From positions 248,001 to 312,000 of the forward strand of contig OENT01000008.1 in NCBI GenBank assembly GCA_900239685.1: a stretch of DNA of 64,000 nucleotides, read 5' to 3'. Position numbers and translations under genes: made by a program. Origin of the DNA: Rotaria macrura. Lineage: Eukaryota; Rotifera; Eurotatoria; Philodinida; Philodinidae. Positions 34,889 to 46,229 of the stretch are shown here, piece after piece (the first letter of the stretch is position 1; each line of letters starts with the position of its first letter). The notes below the pieces were generated by a model. The model searched no databases, was not told where the DNA came from, and saw only the letters and a list, made by a program, of their open reading frames with translations.

Positions 34889-35182
34889 AAGAATCGAATG
34901 ATATATATTATAACAGATTTCATGAAAATCTGTGCGCAGGAATAGATAAATATTTTAGTCTTTTCATTTCCGGTTGTTCTTCTCTAGGTCGTTCGCTTTA
35001 AGAACATTTTATTGCTGGTCATTCGCGTTAAGGACATGCACATAAAGCGAATGTTTTTAATATTTGATTTTGTAAGGATCATTGCTAAAAGTTTTCTTAG
35101 AGCAATGAACTATATTTTTATCTGAGCAGATTCAGAATCTGGTTTTCGTTCCTGTGGTATAAAAATAAGGCGACAAATTAAA
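34889..35182. other. Gene-free interval
   Basis: Contains two GTCGTTCGCTTTAAGAAC / GTCATTCGCGTTAAGGAC copies 40 bp apart near 34990-35035. Nothing else was recognised. Confidence 0.4.
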
Positions 35183-35553
35183 TTTTCAGTATTTTATTGT
35201 GAATGTTCATTAAAATTTGTCCAGTATTATATAGTAGTTTTCAGTATATAAATCAAACTGTCAATGTAAAGTACAATGTTCAGTAGCTATTACATTTGAT
35301 CAATTAATTAATTGTTTGCTCAGTGTCAAAATTAAATTTTCAGTAATTAATTCAGTTTGCAGTTTTAAAAATACATTTACTCAGTAAAAAGTAGTATTTT
35401 TTATCAGTAATCACTTTTATTTTTTCGAAAGTAAATTAAATACTGAATCTTTTTTTAATTAATTACTGAACTTCTTGAATTATATACTGAGAAAAAAATA
35501 ATATTTTACTGAGCATTGATAATAAAATACTGAACAATTAAATACAAGCCTAA
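35183..35553. repeat. Strand-switched CAGTA repeat cluster (fold-back)
   Basis: The first half carries about nine TCAGTA/TCAGTT words on the plus strand (for example TTCAGTATTTTATT at the left edge). The second half carries the complement, TACTGA, about five times, ending AATAAAATACTGAAC. The switch near 35420 gives the whole 370 bp dyad symmetry. It resembles the build of the AAAGTAAA MITEs, but with a different word. Confidence 0.6.
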
Positions 35554-35600
35554 AAATAATTATTTTACGATGAAAAATGATCAAGATATTACACTCACAA

Positions 35601-35768
35601 TTAAGGGTGGTACATTTACTTTGCCTTTGCAAAAAGTAAATAAGTAAAATGAACATAATCTTTACTACTTAACATGGTAAATAGTAAATAGTATATTTGC
35701 ATTTACTAAAGTAAAATGTGAATTGTTTATTTAATTTACAAAAGTTTAAAAAGTAAAGTACCAACCCT
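35601..35768. mobile_element. hAT-type MITE of the AAAGTAAA family, short copy
   Basis: The left end TAAGGGTGGTACATTTAC faces the right end GTAAAGTACCAACCCTA. The target duplication ACTCACAA is perfect (35593-35600 and 35769-35776). The inside is made of TTTACT/AGTAAA words like the element at 19802. Non-coding. Confidence 0.85.
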
Positions 35769-36428
35769 ACTCACAACCAAGATCTATGGAGTGCCCATCC
35801 GCTTTAGGTACATTGATTCTAATGAAAAGAATGCTCAAAAAAGTTAAACAAGATCGAGAAATGATATTTCTGACTTCTTTTGAGAAGTTGTCTTGATATT
35901 TTTGTATTGCTTTCATATTTATTTATGCTCCCTAGTGTTTTTTATTTTCCTTTTTTGTACGGTACCTATATAAACCACACTACTTTGGACATGCCTAAGG
36001 GAAATAAAATAATAACTAAAAATATGTAGATTTATACAAACATAAATACAAAAGATAACAATCATCCAAAATAAGATGAGCGAGTTCAAATAAAGATCAC
36101 GTAGTTTTAGTTGTCTACTGTGGAATTTCAGAATTTTTCTTTTCGGTTCGGTTCGGTACGATTTTAGACATTTCGGTTTCGGTTCTGTTTGGTTTAAATT
36201 TTGAAAAACCCGAACGGTGCCCATCTCTGATTTGAAGACTAAATTATTTTAACAAAAAGTAACGCGGCGACTTTTACTCATCATGGAAACGTTTTTATCG
36301 ATGGATGAGCAACTAGAGATATTCAATTGTTCTATTAATTCCTTTAAAATTTATTTCGCGTTGTCATCGATGTGACTTCTGTGTTTTTGTTTTCGAGAAC
36401 TCTGATTTATGAAGTAATAGTTTCCCAG
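35769..36428. other. Gene-free interval
   Basis: AT-rich with a TTTCGGTTCGGTTCGGTACG stretch at 36140-36190, a short GGTTCG simple repeat. No gene. Confidence 0.45.
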
Positions 36429-36733
36429 GCCGATAAAAACGGACCACGGTAAACAGCCGGAACATTATCGTAAACGGTCGTTTTTACATCGTATTCCACG
36501 GTTAAACGACCGTTTTAAGCCGTATTATGGCGTTTTAACATGGTCAGTATTACGGCCGTGCACGGACACCGTATATACGCCGTAAAACCCTCGTAAAGAC
36601 AGCGTAATACTATCGTATTCTATAGAACATACGGTCGTAATACTGACCCTGTTAAAATGGGATAATACGACGCCGTAACGGGCCGTATTTTCATATTATA
36701 CGACCGTTTACGGATCGTTCTGTTCGAACTGGG
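36429..36733. mobile_element. Fold-back element of CGTAA/TTACG words
   Basis: CCCAG near 36425 and CTGGG near 36730 bound a palindrome. ACATGGTCAGTATTACGGCCG on the left corresponds to GGTCGTAATACTGACCCTGT on the right. The body consists of ACGGTCGTTT, CCGTAAAC and CGTATTAT words. No coding. Confidence 0.65.
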
Positions 36734-38442
36734 TCTCAAAGTATTCCCTCTATGATAACGATACTCAAAAGTACCCCGACCGTGGATCAGCCGCCCCCCC
36801 CCCCCAAGTATACAAATATGATCGATTTTTTTGGTGTGACATCAGAAATTTTCTTGCGTTTTATTAACATAAAAACTTTCGAAGCCCGAAAGTTTTTCAC
36901 GATTTCGTCTATTTTTTCCATAAAAACTGGCTACGCCCCCTCTCCTCACCAATGTTCGTCGGCTCGGAACATCTCTGACGATACTTTCACTATACCGTAG
37001 TGGGCAGATGAATTTATCAATCAAATCTCAACATATTTTTGGTTCTGTTTACAATCTCGTATCTTAATTAATGATAGTATTTAATTCGACCGTTATTGTA
37101 TCGCTCATGCTTGTAATGAAATTTCAGTTGATACACTTTGATGAATAACAACGTGTTAGGCGCAATCGAAAACAATTATTGTTGGTCTTTTACAACTAGC
37201 GTAACTCAATACAACACAGAAAGTACTTAAAACTTTCTTTTATAATACAGCTGGTGTACCTGAGATTAAAAAGCAACATCTAATCAATGTTTCACGTAAC
37301 GATGTTATCGAATATTCTCTAAATGCAACGAGAAAAGAGAAATATGTTTGTAGATTTTGAAGCTTCTTTTTTAGAGTATTTTATGAGCCAAGAGTTAGTT
37401 ACTGTAATCTACGAAGAATTTTTTAACATAGTTTTATTGATTATTTTGTAATTGATGAAATTCATATGTTTAGTTCAATAACCCATGATTACTACTTTTA
37501 GGAAATAAAACTGCATATGATATCTTCATTTTTAAAAAGTGATTCCGTAACGACAGTATTTTTTAAATTACAACCCTGAGCCTATACATATTTTAAGTTC
37601 TTTATTTTCGTCATATAGCTCGTCGTCCAAGCTACAACTTTCGTGTACAAAGGTATTTCATTGCACTTTTAGTTGAGCTAAGTTATGCAATGCTTCATCG
37701 ATCATTGAAAACTGTAGTCCATTTTTTGTGATTCCGTAACGCGCATATATTTCTATAATAATTGAGAAAGAAACAGCCAAATCTGATGTAACCTTCACCG
37801 AGTGTGGAGCAGTTTGACTTACATATTGATTGCGAATATTAGCCTCCGTCGATTTGATTGTCTTCAGATTTCGAAGAGACAAAGTGAAAAAAACGTGTTC
37901 CCATCACACTAGACAGGTCGAGTAGCAATTTTTTATTATCATAACTCTTGTAAGTAATTAGTTTTATTGACTTTCTTTTACTCTAGATGATACTTATACG
38001 TTTACTTCTATAAACTATCTGTGATTGTCTGACGAAATACGCTTGATAAAGTATCCACATTTTTAAAATGTTATTCCATCACGAAAAACTAATTCCGCCA
38101 CGATAATTTCTTCGTCCTGTGGGATGAAGGTATCATTCATTTTGAATTTTTTTTCTATAAATAGCTCATCACCTTAGCTACAACTTTTCTATAGAAAACT
38201 TTGTAGTCCTATTTGTAGCTAAGCTAACGTTTTTAGTTCTTCACACACCACTCAAACCCGAAGTCCAGTTGTGGTTATTTCCTCACGGACATACATCTCA
38301 ATCATAAAACTGAAGTAAATACACAATATTTAGTCATTCTCATTTTCTCGTCGATGGTGATAAGTCGCATATAATCGTATTCGTACTCGTATTCGTATAT
38401 ATATCTGCTTCTTTCTTTTCTTTCCTCCTCTATCTTCTCTTA
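36734..38442. other. Gene-free interval with diverged direct repeats
   Basis: It contains a 12-C run at about 36794 and copies of GATTCCGTAACG at 37541 and 37730, with weaker ones near 38073 and 38091. The segments around 37610-37690 and 38150-38230 share ATAGCTC, AGCTACAACTTT and GAGCTAAG/TAGCTAAG blocks, so they are diverged copies of one unit. Confidence 0.5.
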
Positions 38443-38493
38443 GTGGTAAGAAATCCACACATCACCGCCCCCCCCCCTACACATTGGAGTCAA

Positions 38494-40234
38494 ATGGACT
38501 CCAGTCCGATTTTTCCACCGGACTTATCAGCCATTATTAATCGTCTCACGAATGAAGAAAGGCATCAACTTGGCTGCACACTTGTTCATCATTGGAACCG
38601 CCAAGCTCATGAACAGCAAAGAATATTTCCTCGATCGACTTCGTCGCGTCCAGTACAATGCCTCCTCATTTACACTCACCACAACTTAATCCTCATTCGC
38701 CTACAATCCCGTCCATTCCGCCTACCCGAATGAATCATCAGCTTAACGTATTGCCAGGAATACGTCCACTGATGGATGTACCGGAAATTATTCCAGAGGC
38801 TAGCTCAACTCCACGTCGTCCAGCAAGCGAAAGCTTTGATAATAATAGAAGTAATCAACAGCACAAATCGAAACTTCCAAGGAATTCTGAACCATCACCT
38901 CCACAACAAAAAAATCATCAAAACAGTACGAACCTTACCGCTCAACCGAAATTCTCCTTTAGTTTAAACATGCTCAGAACAGCAATTAACACTAACCTTC
39001 CCTGTTTCTTCATCTCCTTAGATGCAGGTACAAATCGCAGCAGTATCACTTCATGTACACAAGTAGCCATAATGATGAAAAAGTTTTTTAAATCAAACAC
39101 CGTGCCGGTGAAAGAGCTTACACTATGTACTCAAGCTGGAGAAAGAAGATTTAAATTCGCAGTTAATAACAAAAGCGAATTTTTGTCCTTATACAACCTC
39201 ACATGGCCTGAAGAAATCGAAGGCATTAAGATAGAAATTACAAAACCTCGTAGCCTTCCAGAATGTTTTACATTGGTGGTTCGATATATACCAAATGACA
39301 TAAGTGGTGAAGTAGCTCGAAGCTACATCATGAAAGCCATTCCAGCCGCAGTATCCTTTTCGACAATAAATTATATATATCGTAAACAACCATCGTATGA
39401 TATTCGTTTCAACGTTCGTTATTTCGAACAATACGAAACCATACTTGAACTCGGTCGCCTATCGATAGGAAAATATTATTTACCTATCACTCAATTCATC
39501 CCCTGGTATCAAATGACCTACTGTACTGCGTGCTGGCAAGTAGGGCACATGCGGGATAAATGCCAATCACCTGTATGCTGTCGAAGATGCCTAGTTCCGT
39601 AAGTAAACGGTGTCAAACACACACTTGTATACCGTCCGATATCAAATTTGCTCAATGTGGAATGAACTACTTATCAGTGAACCCAAACTGCCCAGTCATC
39701 AAAATTTATAAAAACGATTTAAAAGCCGCAGTGGATAAAGCAGTAGACCTGGGCGTTATTCGAAAGAAAACATCGGAGGAAACAGCTCAACCATTCCAAT
39801 TGAACAATGAAGAATTCCCAGTATTGAACCAGGTCCAAGATTACGAACGCAAACAAAAAGCATGGTCAACATCTCAAGCTCAAATACCTGAAATATTCAA
39901 GGAGGTAAATGTTTTAACTTTAGCTGTTAAATCCCTATCGGAAACAATGGAACGAGTTGCAAAACGTGTTCACAAGTTGAAATTACGTATAGTAGCGCAA
40001 GAAAATAGTTATATGCTCTATAGTAATAGAATAAAGGCAATTATGGATACGTGTCACATATTCGCCAGTTGGATGCAAGCAAGTAACCCTGAACGAAACA
40101 AACTTAAAAAGAAAGTTAATAAGGTTATCACTAACCTTAAAGAATATGAACAAAAAGCTCTTTGCACAACAGGGCAGCTTCACAACATCTCCCTCATCAC
40201 CACATCCAGTTACAACAACAGCAACTACAACTAA
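38494..40234 (+). pseudogene. LINE ORF1: zinc-knuckle nucleic-acid-binding protein
   Basis: It begins MDSSPIFPPDLSAIINRLTN, shifts frame near 38658 after a proline/serine-rich stretch, then reads about 300 residues. These end in the first CCHC knuckle, CTACWQVGHMRDKC, directly followed by CCRRC. A second frameshift at about 39600 leads to CIPSDIKFAQCGMNYLS, a further knuckle region. A lysine-rich, coiled-coil-like tail follows to 40234. Multiple knuckles C-terminal to a divergent RNA-binding region are typical of Jockey/I-group ORF1 proteins, which coat the retrotransposon RNA. Two frameshifts make it inactive as assembled. Confidence 0.75.
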
Positions 40235-40308
40235 AACCAAGGATAATAACAACATCGGTGGTGATGAGTACGTTGACGACGATCGGTCAAATGAATCTTT
40301 AGAACAAA

Positions 40309-42560
40309 ATGCTTAACTCCTCTAATTTTTTAAATGTTAATGCCGTTCCTTTTCTCCATCCTGTACCCTCCTTCTTTTCTACTTCTTTTCTCTCACCATT
40401 AACACTAGCTATAGATAAGCTCCAGAAATGGAGATTCCCGACTAATCTACAAAATCAGATAATTCCCTTGCCAGAGGAATGGTATTCGAGCTCCACAATT
40501 GAGTATATTTTGTCATCCTGGGAAAATAATCCTTGCCCAAATAGCCCGCTCTTTATCCCTCTAAACTTGCTTATATACAATGTCCAAGTATGGGGTACCC
40601 GAGCATTAGAAGTATTGGATTTAATCTTTAAAGTCGACAGCCCAATAAGCGTACTAACAGAAGTTGGAGAGTTATGGGACAAAATTAAAATTCCACATTT
40701 CAATTCCTATTAACAAAAAGGTACAAATCACAGTGGTGATGTTTTAGTACTGATAGGTAAACATTTAAGAGCAACTCGTATTGATATAGAAATAGAAAAT
40801 ACGGTAATCGTGGATGTGGAAGGTCTCTCGGAACATGTTAGAATTATAGGAATATACTGGTCCCACAAACAAGTGCGCAACCTAAATGATTTAGCCCCCC
40901 ATATAGGAAGAAACACTATCATCACAGGTGATTTCAATGCAACGTCTATTGAATGGGGTAGCGAATTTACCGATAAACGTGGTGCAACGCTAAAGAAATG
41001 GGTAGAAGAGAACAACCTTCTTTTCATCCCTAGTTATTCACACTCTTCGAAGAGATCTAACAGACACATAGACTTGACGTTTACAAATCTGAGCAGAGTA
41101 AGAAGTGAAACGATCTTCTTTGGGTCAAGTGACCACTGGCCAGTAGTTTTATCGTCCGAAAACATAGGTTTTAATGCAAGTGGATTCTTCCACACATAGA
41201 TTGGACGTGTTATCAAACCGTCCTTGTGCTAGTTAGTGAGTTTTGGTCGAGAGAACTAGCGCAACACTCCTATGACGAGTGGTATTGTAGTTATATTCGT
41301 TTCCTTGGAGCCTTGAAAAGTCGTCTGACACAATGGAAACGAAAGGAGAAGTACTGCGCATCACTGCCGTCTGTCATTGTGGACCAGTTAAAAGAACTTA
41401 GACGAATACGTAGCAGGTACTACAGAAGTAGACAGGAAGCAGGGCTAGGTGATGAAAATCTGAGAACTCAACTAAGGACGATGACTAGAGATGTAAGAAA
41501 AGAAATCTATAAGTACAAAGCAGAGAGATGGAATAGTTTCCTGTCATCCATACAAGTGGGCAACGATAAGCAAAGCAATACGTTCTGGTCACACCTCTCT
41601 AAAATCTACAAAGTTAAATCACTTCCGTTTTCTAAGTTAGCGGTAGGCACCAAGACACTGACGGATAAGCAAGAGATCACAGATGAACTTTATAAGTACT
41701 ACCAAGAACAGGCCGTAGCCCCACAGATCAATACCGATATGACACACGATCGGCAAATACTTAGTGAAGCTCAAGAGATTGAGACTAGACTCTCAGCAGC
41801 TAGTGGTTTGGAATTAGAAGCAACATCAGTCCTTGAAATCACAAAAATTATTAAGAAAATGNNNNNNNNNNNNNNNNNNNNNNNNNNNNNNNNNNNNNNN
41901 NNNNNNNNNNNNNNNNNNNNNNNNNNNNNNNNNNNNNNNNNNNNNNNNNNNNNNNNNNNNNNNNNNNNNNNNNNNNNNNNNNNNNNNNNNNNNNNNNNNN
42001 NNNNNNNNNNNNNNNNNNNNNNNNNNNNNNNNNNNNNNNNNNNNNNNNNNNNNNNNNNNNNNNNNNNNNNNNNNNNNNNNNNNNNNNNNNNNNNNNNNNN
42101 NNNNNNNNNNNNNNNNNNNNNNNNNNNNNNNNNNNNNNNNNNNNNNTTTTAAAGATAATCAAAAGTTGGCTGCTAAATCGCTCCGCATATATATGCTACG
42201 GACAAAATAAGTCAGATCTATTTAACATCCAAGTCGGACTTCCCCAAGGAAGCAGCCTGAGCCCCTTCCTCTTCGTTGTTTTTCACAGTGACCTTAATCT
42301 CTGCTTCGGGGCTCACTCAGGGCATCTTTTTGCAGATGATCTAAGTGTGCTCATAAGACCCCCATTGCAAAAATCCTACTCAGAACTAGTCAAATATCTA
42401 GAAAAAGAAGGTACCAAAGTATGCGAACAAATTGCCCAATATTCGGTAAGGTGGAAGCAACCTATAAATGCTGCGAAAACAGTAGCACAGATTTTCTACT
42501 CACAAGTCAAGAAACCTTCCGAAAATATATACATGTTAGGACAGAAGGTTGAAGTTCTCT
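40309..42560 (+). pseudogene. LINE ORF2: APE endonuclease and reverse transcriptase
   Basis: ORF2 starts about 75 bp after ORF1. The APE domain shows LLIYNVQVWG, a TEVG glutamate motif, TGDFNATSIEWGS, RHIDLTFTN and SSDHWPVV, all in order. One in-frame TAA interrupts it at 40711 and a frameshift occurs near 41185. The linker and RT start run to 41861, then a 285-base gap removes the first RT blocks. From 42149 the RT resumes with VGLPQGSSLSPFLFVV and the catalytic box LFADDLSVLI. Homology fades by 42560, before the usual YLG block, so the 3' end is lost. Jockey/I-like by motif style; the clade is uncertain. Confidence 0.82.
41862..42146. other. Assembly gap (285 N)
   Basis: N run inside the reverse transcriptase of the second LINE. 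The length may be an estimate. Confidence 0.99.
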
Positions 42561-42644
42561 TCTACAAAATACGGTTACTCTATGACATCCTTTCTACCAG
42601 TTCCTGTAGCATCTGGTACACGAAAAACCCAATTTGGAATGTTG

Positions 42645-42695
42645 CGGGTGTGGGTGTGGGTATAAAGAAACGAAACACGCACACCCACATGCACC
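42645..42695. repeat. Telomere-like GT/CA fold-back, copy C
   Basis: CGGGTGTGGGTGTGGGTA faces CACGCACACCCACATGCACC with a 12-base A-rich loop. It lies about 80 bp beyond the last recognisable LINE codon. Confidence 0.7.
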
Positions 42696-42987
42696 ACTTG
42701 AGAACTTAATATTTACGGAAAGTTTTAGCCCGCTCTGTCGAATTGTTCTTCAGATATGACCACATTAAAAACCCTCTAGATAAAGATGGTCACTTTTAAG
42801 ACTTTTCATAAAATCCTCATAAAATATCGAAGGATAAATATTTTTCAAAACGGCTGTCAGCAAAATAATTGTAGGTCTTTTCACTACAGTGACCCTTATA
42901 TTGAGCAAAATCTGACGATCCAGATTGAGCAACTTCGATCGTGGCATACCTTTCTCTACATTGGAGGGCATGTGTGTAAGGCAGTAA
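42696..42987. other. Gene-free spacer
   Basis: Nothing recognised between the GT-rich fold-back and the CCCAGG elements. Confidence 0.45.
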
Positions 42988-43199
42988 CCCAGGTGAATGA
43001 ATCCTATACCGAATACGATCGGGTCCGATCGGATCCTGCGATCCGATGAAATCTTATGGGAATCCGGGTTGTGGAAACAGTAACGGATCCGACGGAAGAA
43101 ACCTATTTTCTTATTTGAGTATGAATAAGCATTTAAACCCAACAGTAGAGGTCTGTCGGATCCGATCGGATCCAATGGTCGGAATGATTCTCCTGGGAA
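42988..43199. mobile_element. CCCAGG-ended inverted-repeat element, copy 1
   Basis: It starts CCCAGGTGAATGAATCCTAT, has CCGATCGGATCC palindromes at both ends of the body, and ends GGAATGATTCTCCTGGGA. About 210 bp, no coding. Confidence 0.65.
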
Positions 43200-43217
43200 C
43201 ACCGATTTACTGCCGCG

Positions 43218-43390
43218 GGATTTACTGCCGTACATAGTAATACATTTTCATTCGTAAACACTAATTATACAGTGCCATCTCATGCGTTCACTATCTTTTC
43301 ATTAGAGAGCTGAATTTTTTTCAGTATTATTGTATCGAATGTTTTGATGATACGGAATGTCATTCGAGTATACGACAGTAAATCTTCTGT
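43218..43390. mobile_element. Inverted-repeat element with GATTTACTG ends
   Basis: GGATTTACTGCCGTACATAG at the left matches the inverse of CGAGTATACGACAGTAAATC at the right. It lies between the two CCCAGG elements. Non-coding. Confidence 0.55.
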
Positions 43391-43406
43391 TATGTTATTC
43401 ACTGAT

Positions 43407-43473
43407 CCCAGGAGAATCATTCCGACCATTGGATCCGATCGGATTCGGTATAGGATTCATTCACCTGGGATAG
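43407..43473. mobile_element. CCCAGG-ended inverted-repeat element, copy 2 (minimal)
   Basis: TCCCAGGAGAATCATTCC to GGATTCATTCACCTGGGA with GGATCCGATCGGATTC in the middle. At 67 bp it is almost only the two ends of copy 1 joined together. Confidence 0.65.
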
Positions 43474-44255
43474 TATATACTGTAAATATATTAATTCAAG
43501 AAAAAAATGAAGAAGACGAGTGAGTAAAGAACTCAAGTGAAGCTCAAAAATTAATGATCTAAATCCGTGTTTTTTGACTTATTCGATCTTAAAATACTGA
43601 GATTAATAAAAACCGGTACATTTTTGATAAGGACTGCAGCGGATAAGGCCGTTTTTTTGCCCTTAACAAAATCGAGCTATTCTTATAGAGTTGAAGTTAG
43701 GTTTAGACTCTGATCATGTTCCATAGGTTTTTCTCAAATTGCCTTAAAAAACATTTTCGGACCTGTGGTCTCCCACAGGGATCGGTAAAACATTTTATTT
43801 TTCAAAACTCAAGTGAAATGTTTTCCAGCTTATAGAGTTAAGTGCGCTGATTACGAATATCAACATCATGAGGCCCTTGAACCTTTTCTTAGTTGTGTAA
43901 GCTTCAGATTTCAAGATGACCTTTTGCAACGATATTGTCAATTTTCAACTTCCTGTCGACGCCTTTGCACCATAAGATTTTTTCGAAATGTACACTATAT
44001 ATGTGGAACTATATCTTCTATCTGAAAATGAACAGAAAATTAGTTTTGCACAATGAATTTGCCTGATACTTTGAGATCAAGAGGCCAAAAATCGCTTTTT
44101 TTCTGTCTTAGACCATGTTTGGTCCCCTATTTCGACATGAGGAATGCTAGAAGCAAGGCCATGTTTTCCTGCTATATGTAACTTTTTATGCTCTATTGAT
44201 CTACAGTGTTTTAAATCTGAAAAACAGGGTGCATCATACTCAAAACCTCAAAAAA
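43474..44255. other. Gene-free interval with a diverged copy of the next element's arm
   Basis: 44095-44230 repeats, in direct orientation and diverged, the arm of the element starting at 44256. Shared blocks are GAATGCTAGAAGCAA, TATATGTAACTTTTTATGCT and TCTATTGATCTA. No gene. Confidence 0.5.
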
Positions 44256-45340
44256 ACCTGATTTTTCATCTTTCACACTATGTTCGGACCCTGTTTTGTT
44301 ATAAGGAATACTAGAAGCAATACCATTTTTCCTATTATATGTAACTTTTTATGCTCTATCGATCTAAAGTTTTTAAAATGTGAAAAGATTGGTGTCTCGC
44401 TGAAAAAACGTTAAGAATCCTTTTCGGTAAATTTTCTTTCAGTATGTCATATGCTTGAGCGTTTCTCCCAAGATTATCATCATTTTAAGGTCAGACTGTG
44501 TGCTCTTGATAAGCTCCGAGAAGCTGCTTTGAGGCTGGTCCCTATCTGGAAGCACCAAGATGGGTCAAGGTCAACCGCAAGTATCCGAGAATAAATGTGA
44601 CATTGCTACGAGTCCTAATAGCTAGATTTCCATACGGAGACTGGCAACACCACTTTAGAATTGTACGGCGGTTACAGTCGATAATCAGGAAACGAAAAAA
44701 TTAAAATAATAGTTTTGCAAATTTTATAAATAACCATAATCACAGGGACGAAATCAGCAGTAATAAGTTAACAACTGCCATCATGAGATCATGAATATAT
44801 AAAATTGCTCTTTAGAGTACGCATATAAATATATATAACGAACTTGAAAAGGTAGAAATATTTACAAGGATTCTCTTTCTCCTATTGGCGTGCATCAATA
44901 CATATTTGCTCTTCTCCTCTGCGTGTAGTACAGGAGGTGAGTCATTCAAAACCGTTGACGTATTGCAAGTCGCATGTATACATACCTGTATTGATTATTA
45001 GAGAATGCATATCTCCCTTTAAATACTTCTGATGAAAGAGCTATTTTTATCAACCTCTAATACTTCAATCACTTAAGTCCACCAACTGATCATATAATCG
45101 ACGTAAGTTTAAAAATAGTGACCCAATCCTCATCATTATATGATGTCTTTAGTAACATAATTCAAACGAAAGGGGATTCTTAACGTTTTTGACAGCGAGA
45201 CACCAATCTTTTCACATTTTAAACGCCTTAGATCGATAGAGCAGTAAGAGTTACATATAATAGGAAAAATGGTATTGCTTCTAGTATTCCTCATGACAAA
45301 ACAGGGTCCGAACATAGTGTAAAAGATGAAAAATCAGGTG
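44256..45340. mobile_element. Element with 170-bp terminal inverted repeats
   Basis: The left arm (44256-44424) starts ACCTGATTTTTCATC and contains GAATACTAGAAGCAATACC and GATTGGTGTCTCGCTG. The right arm (45167-45340) is its inverse, ending GATGAAAAATCAGGT. The 740-bp interior has no recognisable transposase. The left arm has an extra outer, diverged copy at 44095. The right end abuts GT-rich fold-back D exactly. Confidence 0.75.
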
Positions 45341-45404
45341 TGGGTGTTGATGTGTCTCGTTCTTCTTCAATCGCCTACACTTACACCCACTCACACCCAC
45401 ACCC
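45337..45404. repeat. Telomere-like GT/CA fold-back, copy D
   Basis: GGTGTGGGTGTTGATGTG faces CACCCACTCACACCCACACC. It begins at the last paired base of the preceding element. Confidence 0.7.
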
Positions 45405-45626
45405 TCAAGCTATGAGTTAGTAAATGGTATTCGAAAAATTGCTCAATGATGAAATAAAATTGAAATAAATTTCTCGTTTTTTGGTCGTCTTAATGGGACG
45501 AATGAACGAATCACAAATGTCAAAAGAAATACGTTATACTAATCTAAAAGATTGCCGATCATTTTTTCAAATCACAACTAAGTTTATTCAATACCTATAT
45601 ACATAATAAGATTGTATGTAAAAACG

Positions 45627-45717
45627 CCGAAAAAAAAAACGTCGAAAGAAAAAATGTCGAAGAAAAAAATATCGAAAGAAAAAACGTCGAAAGAAAAAAC
45701 GTCGAAAGAAGATCAGA
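45627..45717. repeat. 15-bp minisatellite AAAAAACGTCGAAAG, left arm
   Basis: About six units with small variants (ATGTCGAAG, ATATCGAAAG). The mirror tract at 46279-46410 has about eight, including a diverged TTCTTATTCGATG unit absent from the left arm. Confidence 0.75.
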
Positions 45718-45718
45718 A

Positions 45719-45760
45719 GGGTGTCGGTGTGACTCCTGTTCTCACTCATACCCACACCCT
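45719..45760. repeat. Telomere-like GT/CA fold-back, copy E
   Basis: GGGTGTCGGTGTGAC faces CATACCCACACCCT, with a short loop, inside the left palindrome arm. Confidence 0.6.
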
Positions 45761-46229
45761 GCTGGTGATTATATTGTTTGTTCATTTGTATTTTCTATCC
45801 AGTCGATACTCTAGAATGTTTACTTGCAAAATAGCCTATTGGCAAAAACTATTAGCTAATCAATGAAAGGACGGGGGATGGTTTAATAGCAAATCAGCCC
45901 TATAAATACGTTTTGAATCAAAACCCCAACTAACGTATAAAGGACGAAAGAGCTCGGAGAACTGAACACATTTTTTGCCGGAACTTGGTCCTTTAAACGC
46001 TACTCTGAAGAGTNAAAATGTGTTCAGTTCTCCGAGCTCTTTCGTCCTTTATACGTTAGTTGGGGTTTTGATTCAAAACGTATTTATAGGGCTGATTTGC
46101 TATTAAACCATCCCCCGTCCTTTCATTGATTAGCTAATAGTTTTTGCCAATAGGCTATTTTGCAAGTAAACATTCTAGAGTATCGACTGGATAGAAAATA
46201 CAAATGAACAAACAATATAATCACCAGCA

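Noticed and set aside
45029..45040. CTGATGA string as a hammerhead core
   Set aside because: No matching stem II and GAAA segment follows.
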